DNA of 64,000 nt from Symsagittifera roscoffensis (lineage: Eukaryota; Xenacoelomorpha; Acoela; Convolutidae). Each line of letters opens with the position of its first letter. Position 1 is the first letter of the stretch. The DNA is taken from contig NC_087065.1 of assembly GCF_963678635.1 (NCBI RefSeq), forward strand, positions 18,487,623 to 18,551,622. Direction: 5' to 3'. The notes below the pieces were generated by a model. The model saw only the letters and a program-made list of their open reading frames with translations, did no database searches and was not told the origin of the DNA. This document shows positions 59,919 to 64,000 of the stretch, piece by piece. The position numbers were made by a program, and so were the translations under genes.

Positions 59919-60199
59919 GGTGATATATTACAATAGGTGGTAGGCTCAATTTGAATAGCTGGATCGTTTTTTGTTATACTTCGCACATTGTTTAAAATTT
60001 GCTTCAAAAGCAAAATTTTTTGGCAAAGTAAATTTTGAATTTTTGAATAGCATTTCATTTGGCAGAGCAATGTATTTACAAAAACTATCTTAGTAGTAGT
60101 ATAATTGATTGAAAATGAAATGGCTACATTATGCATTATAGTTCTCAAATTTAATACATGCATTACACTCAAAATTACCACCTATTGTAACATATCACC
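59919..60199. mobile_element. Small MITE-like element with 24-bp terminal inverted repeats
   Basis: GGTGATATATTACAATAGG at 59919 and its complement ending at 60199 form a 24-bp inverted pair with one mismatch, bounding 281 bp. I could not find a convincing target-site duplication, so assignment to a transposon superfamily is open. Minus-strand frames across it (59894-60181, 60175-60414) have no recognisable domain. Confidence 0.45.
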
Positions 60200-60960
60200 C
60201 TTAACTCATTATTTTCCATGAATCGGGTATTCATTTTTCTTTTCGCGTATGTACAACAAAAAACATTCACGGATTTCGGGTGACCTATCATTTTACAGCC
60301 GGGCGTGATTTGACCGATAATTTTTGTTTTCTGTGTTAAAAAAACCGTTTTGAAATTTTGCGTTTTAGTCCAACTTAGAGCTAGCAAAGTCAGGCGAGTA
60401 GCTGTTAGTGCCAAAAAACTATTTATTAAGCTGTTGAAAACCAGGGCGTAGACTTATGAGTAGAACAGAAGAGTAAAACAAGTAAGTAAAAATCATGTTG
60501 AAACAGAATGAGAAATATAACAAAAATTTTCCAGATTTGCTAAAATTTGCCGCAGTTTGTACTTCCCATTTGCTATTGGGTTGAGCTACGGGTCCGTGCG
60601 AAACCAACTGCTTGTGCAAAAGGCAGGAAAATTGACTTCTCGTATAAACAATTTAATTGTCGATTTGATCGTTTAACGGCAACTTTTTTAAAATGTTTTG
60701 CTCATAGGTAATTTATGAAGAAATAAGCAGAAAAGGAGATTTTAAAAAAATAGAAAAACGTGTTTTTCTTTACGTTTAAAACCTGTTTTACTGAATAGTT
60801 TGATTAAAAACGTTTTAAATCCTACCCTGTTGAAACCCTACCGAGTTCAAAAATGCAAATGCTAAGGATATTCACACGGACTATTATATTACAAATAGCA
60901 CTTTAGCTTCAAGGTATCATGAATCTGTAGCGTTGAAGTAGGGAAGGAGACCCGCAACAA
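60200..60960. other. Intergenic DNA, nothing recognised
   Basis: There is no convincing gene. Minus-strand open frames of 66-79 codons (60175-60414, 60419-60619) show no family resemblance, and no splice or poly-A context supports them. Confidence 0.4.
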
Positions 60961-60964
60961 AATA

Positions 60965-61055
60965 AAAGGATTCGAACCTGGGATGGGTCGGATGTTTTCA
61001 ATGAGCTTTTGCGTATACTAGTTAAAAAGCGTTCGCTCTATAAATTGAGGCATGT
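60965..61055 (-). ncRNA. tRNA-like (possible tRNA-derived SINE) remnant
   Basis: On the minus strand a perfect polymerase III B box, GGTTCGAATCC, lies at 60978-60968. Upstream, GCCTCAATTTATAGAGC (61051-61035) resembles a tRNA D-arm/A box (compare GCTCAGTTGGTAGAGC), followed by CTTTTTAA as in a Lys-type anticodon loop. The spacing between boxes is about 20 nt too long and the acceptor stems do not pair, so it is not a working tRNA. A decayed tRNA-derived SINE or pseudogene is the likeliest reading; chance is possible. Confidence 0.3.
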
Positions 61056-61783
61056 TAGTTGGTAAATTTCTTTTTATTTCAAATTAACTGGAACTGCTAA
61101 TGCGTCATAATTGGCGTGCGTCACTCAAGAAAATTCTTAGACTCAAGGTTTTTGCTCATTCAGTTTTTCCTAGCAGCGTTATCCGTCATATTGTTGCTTG
61201 AGCAAATGAAAAAAAAACAGTTATATCAAAGAACCATCTTTCGTTTTGCAAAGTAAACTGCAATCAATTAAATTTTCTAGTAAGGTTTTAAACTTAGTTT
61301 TAGTTCCTTGCCTCTGACCACGCTTAAAAAAGACGCCGGATTTCTGTTATTTACTTTGCTACTCGCACTGCAACCAGCAATTCTTTAATTTTCTATTAAA
61401 TTACTTAGCTCTGAATTCAATCGGCTGAATCAACTCCCAAATTCAAACTTTTTGATACAACTCTTTAACATTCCGTTTGACCTCTTGAGATCTCTTTACT
61501 AAGCCAGAGATATTGATTTTTCAGATAGCTAGTGAATATGAACAGAACAAGTCGTCCAACTGTCGCCGGTTATGCGACTCAGCCAATAACCAGATTTTAG
61601 CCGATAGATCAGTCAAAAATTCTCCCTCCCTTCCCTTTGGCTTAGCTTAGAATAGACACCTTGTTAGTAAATATTTGTCAAACAAGTTTATCACACAGCT
61701 TTTAAACACTTGAGAAACGGAATCCGGGAAGCGATCATTGAACCGATCCGTGGAGCTAATACGTGGGTAATATTCAACTAAAT
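61056..61783. other. Intergenic DNA, nothing recognised
   Basis: I saw no coding frame with family resemblance and no repeat structure here. Confidence 0.4.
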
Positions 61784-61852
61784 GCTGTTGTGGTTAAGTG
61801 TGGTAACCGCATTGGCCTAGTCTGGAATTAGCCACAGGATTGGAAGTAGACG
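61784..61852 (+). ncRNA. Weak tRNA-like remnant
   Basis: GTTGTGGTTAAGTGTGGTAA followed by CCGCATTGGCCTAGTCTGG resembles the 5' half of tRNA-derived SINEs. The matching B box (AGGATTGGAAGT) is poor, so this is a low-confidence observation. Confidence 0.2.
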
Positions 61853-62270
61853 ACAACGGTTGGTCGAATAAGAGTTAAAAGAGTTAAGGTGTGGCTTGCC
61901 TCATTCTACCGTTCCATGCTCAGAGAAGACGAAAAGCGCGAACATTATTAAATCGAGCTTTAAGTGAGTGTTATTAGATATTCGCTCTCGAATGGTATTT
62001 TTGAATTACTGTAGAGGTCAGTCTTCGCCTCAAATTTCAATCAAATGTCAAAATAAGAAGACGACCTGAACTGTTGTCCTGATTTTTTCTAGAAATAATG
62101 TAGATGGCTCATAGCCGTTTGCCTATTATCATTTCCTCATTTCAAAGACATAGAATTGCGCGGATTTAGTTCCACCAATTTTCTCACATTCTGTATGGCA
62201 AATAAAAATAACTAAATGATGCATTTGAAGTTCCTTTGGCTAACATCTGCGAGATTTTGAAACCTTTGTA
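61853..62270. other. Intergenic DNA, nothing recognised
   Basis: No coding frame, RNA gene or repeat structure was identified before the foldback element. Confidence 0.4.
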
Positions 62271-62992
62271 CAGTCACGAGTCAAAGTATTAAAAGCAACT
62301 TTTATTTTTCAAGTGATGAAATGAACGAAATGTTTTTCGCGTTTTCGCCGTTGTCTTTACAAATACTAGAGATTCATGGTTAAAACTGTGACTTATGATG
62401 AATGAAACTGTTTCTTATAATAATGCCTGATAGAAAACTGTAAAAAGTGTTTTCAAGGCGTCGTTTGGCCATTTAGTTAGAGGGCGTCAGAGAGGTTTTC
62501 TGTGTGCCAAAAATTACCCGTAAAAAGCAGGAGCAGTTTGAAATTTGGGACTTAGGAGTTCCTTGGAAAACTAAGGATCTAAGTTGCTCACTCATATAGG
62601 TTTCAATTCACATTAACTCAGTTTTTTTCTAAGAGCTTAACAAAACTTTTAATTCTTGTAAATTTGATTTGAAACCTAGCTTATGAGGTCCTAGCTTAGA
62701 TCCTTACATTTCCAACGAGTTCTTAAATGTGTCAAACTGGTTCTGCTGTTTACGGGAGTTTTTTGGCACAAAGAGCACATAACTGACCTTGAAAATAACT
62801 GTTTTTATCTGCATATATTGTAATGCACATTTTCATCTATCAGATGTCAAAATTTCAACCGTGAATCTTTAGTAGTTGTGGAAAAAACGGCTAAAACATG
62901 AAAAAAAAATCGTTCATTTCAGCGCAAGAAAAAAAAATCGTTCATTTCAGCGCAAGAAAGCAAAAAGATGCAACTTCTATGTCACATGACTG
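62271..62992. mobile_element. Foldback element with arms of about 300 bp, probably Tc1/mariner-like
   Basis: The left end is TA|CAGTCACGAGTCAAAGTA and the right end is the complement of CAGTCATGTGACATAGAA. The arms pair imperfectly along about 300 bp each, around a centre near 62,630. Examples are GATGAAATGAACGA with TCGTTCATTTCAGC, AGATTCATGGTTAAAA with TTTCAACCGTGAATCT, and GGATCTAAG with CTTAGATCC. The CAGT terminus after TA fits Tc1/mariner; the right flank is CT rather than TA, so the duplication has mutated or the end is misplaced. No transposase is present. Confidence 0.65.
62901..62956. repeat. 28-bp tandem duplication
   Basis: ATCGTTCATTTCAGCGCAAG preceded by a run of A occurs twice in a row at 28-bp spacing, inside the right arm of the foldback element. 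The left arm has only one equivalent, so the duplication happened after insertion. Confidence 0.85.
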
Positions 62993-63232
62993 CTGCTTAG
63001 TTCAGAATCATGCTAAGTTATGCAGCTATGTGATTTAGGCAATTTTATGCTTAACAATTTTTCAAATGAAAAAATCTATAAGCGTATTTTGATCAGCAAA
63101 AACTTTCTAATAATGGAATGCAAAAAAATTGTATAATGTTTGCCACAGTTCTGCAACCCGTTCGAAGAAAGAGCATTTAACCGAAGAAGCGCTATGTTTG
63201 TTTTTGTTGCTTCAAAGTTATCATGATTTCAG
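62993..63232. other. Sequence upstream of the USP44/49-like exon; probable 3' splice acceptor
   Basis: It ends TATCATGATTTCAG|ATCG, with AG at 63231-63232, a plausible acceptor 27 bp before the ATG at 63260. If so, the first 27 nt of the exon are 5' UTR and an untranslated first exon lies upstream, unrecognised. No TATA-type promoter stands out. Confidence 0.4.
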
Positions 63233-63259
63233 ATCGAAAGAAGATTCAAAAAGACCAAG

Positions 63260-63475
63260 ATGGAGTGCAGACACGTGAACAGACTGTGCATGTTCCCCCT
63301 GAAGAACCAGAGTGTGGTGAGTCCTAGGGAGTGGATCTGTGGTGTGGAGCAGTGTGCAGTCACCACAGAGAGTGTGTGGGCATGTCTCTCATGTCCCAGT
63401 GTGGCCTGTGGCAGGAGAGTGGAACAGCACGCACTCAAACATTTCCACAAGACCACCCATCCACTCGCAATTGAG
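63260..63475 (+). CDS. USP44/USP49-like ubiquitin C-terminal hydrolase, first coding exon (zf-UBP)
   Basis: The 72 residues open with MECRHVNRL and continue [20 protein letters not shown] and [18 protein letters not shown], the first three-quarters of a zf-UBP domain. The TTES-WACLSC, ACGR and HALKHF..HPLA pattern is closest to vertebrate USP44/USP49, deubiquitinases of the USP family linked to histone H2B and the mitotic checkpoint. Visible zinc-ligand candidates are Cys3, His5, Cys27, Cys32, Cys42, Cys45, Cys50 and His57/61/67. The last Cys pair of the domain (in a YVFCYLC-like segment) is missing and should be on the next exon. The first knuckle is C-x4-C, two residues longer than usual. 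After Glu72 similarity stops exactly at GAG|GCAAGC, read as a GC-type donor. The catalytic domain lies beyond the window. Confidence 0.85.
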
Positions 63476-63519
63476 GCAAGCTCATGTCTCCCTTTGGCAA
63501 CACCACACTCCCATCAGAC

Positions 63520-64000
63520 CAGGGGCGGATTTAGGGGGGGGGGGGGGCGGACGCCCCCCTCCCCCTCAGGGATTCGACCCCCTGCCGACCCAAAGGGTCC
63601 CCCCTTTGATACTTTTTCAGAAATCCATTTTTGGCCGACCGACCCTAAAATTTTTCTAAAGGCGCCTTTGGCGCCAATATGTACTAACTTTGAGGGGGAG
63701 CGCGCGCCAAAAAAAAAGCGATTTTTTTGTCAAAGTTTTTCAAAAAGTGCCCAAAAACGGCTTTTTTGACTGTTTTTTCAAAAATTTGCCTGCGGCGCAG
63801 AAAATTTTGCCAATATAGGGGCAAAACAGTGCTTTGGGAGAGCTCGAAAAATCAATTTGGTCGACCTAAAAAAAAAAGGTCGTCAAAATTTTGGAAAATT
63901 TTTTGAAAATCCTTCAATTTTCATGTAAAGATAATCCATAAAGGTCCATCATATAATGGATTGCCATAAAGGATCACCTTGAGTCATTCGAAAGCTGAAA
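63520..64000. mobile_element. hAT-like transposon end (CAGGGGCGGA terminus), truncated by window edge
   Basis: CAGGGGCGGATTTAGG followed by 14 G closely resembles the CAGGGGCGGATCYAGG ends common to hAT-superfamily elements. GC-rich sequence (GACCCCCTGCCGACC, GGCGCCTTTGGCGCC) then grades into AT-rich filler. Only the left end is in view, so element length and coding content are unknown. An 8-bp target duplication would copy CATCAGAC (63512-63519). Open frames reading through this end (63260-63769 beyond 63475; 63339-63659) are artefacts of the exon and element. Confidence 0.6.

Noticed and set aside
60175-60619. Minus-strand frames as small proteins
   Set aside because: No recognisable family; one overlaps the terminal repeat of a MITE-like element, and there is no supporting splice or start context.
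60965-61055. Functional tRNA gene with an intron
   Set aside because: The acceptor stem does not pair, the anticodon stem is poor and the T-stem pairs only partly despite a perfect B box.
63339-63659. 106-codon frame overlapping the USP44/49-like exon
   Set aside because: It is out of frame with the zf-UBP sequence and continues into the hAT-like end.

Overview
This window is nuclear DNA of an AT-rich invertebrate animal. The evidence is an HBS1-type translational GTPase gene with a spliceosomal intron, the first exon of a USP44/USP49-type deubiquitinase gene, Helitron, Tc1/mariner-like and hAT-like element ends, and a long satellite array. There are no bacterial operons, ribosome-binding sites or phage genes. 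I cannot name the phylum with confidence.

Layout. Positions 1-720 are single-copy DNA with no gene I recognise. Positions 721 to about 49,815 form one continuous head-to-tail array of a complex satellite. The modern monomer is about 720 bp and is itself two related halves of about 340 and 380 bp. About 60 monomers or monomer remnants are present. The array is a mosaic of blocks, each homogenised with its own higher-order period: 1.1-1.38 kb at the left, then 2,081 bp, 2,022 bp, 1,540/1,797 bp, 2,225 bp, and finally near-simple monomers of about 720 and 700-723 bp. One left-block unit carries a Helitron (5240-6469). Another is broken by a 200-N assembly gap next to a hairpin-forming TA tract.

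The array stops about 60 bp before the first visible coding exon of the HBS1 gene (49878-50136). A 229-bp intron follows, then a large terminal exon (50366-52233) with the whole GTPase core, and an AATAAA signal 34 bp after the stop codon. The short exon carrying the start codon is not in the window, so the array probably fills intron 1, which would be at least 49 kb long.

Positions 52,273-63,230 are gene-poor. They hold a 733-bp Tc1/mariner-like foldback element with TA flanks, a degenerate minisatellite containing a perfect 70-bp-arm palindrome, a second Helitron copy (57431-58556), an AT-rich degenerate repeat, a small MITE-like inverted repeat, two weak tRNA-like remnants, and a second foldback element. 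At the right edge the USP44/49-like zf-UBP exon (63260-63475) ends at what looks like a GC-type splice donor. It is followed 44 bp later by a hAT-like terminus that runs off the window.

The two genes have no evident functional link: one acts in ribosome rescue, the other in deubiquitination. The most interesting content is structural: the mosaic satellite in or against a conserved gene, crossovers between non-equivalent subrepeats, a Helitron insertion with paralogous empty sites, and repeated formation of long perfect palindromes at AT-rich or quasi-palindromic seeds.
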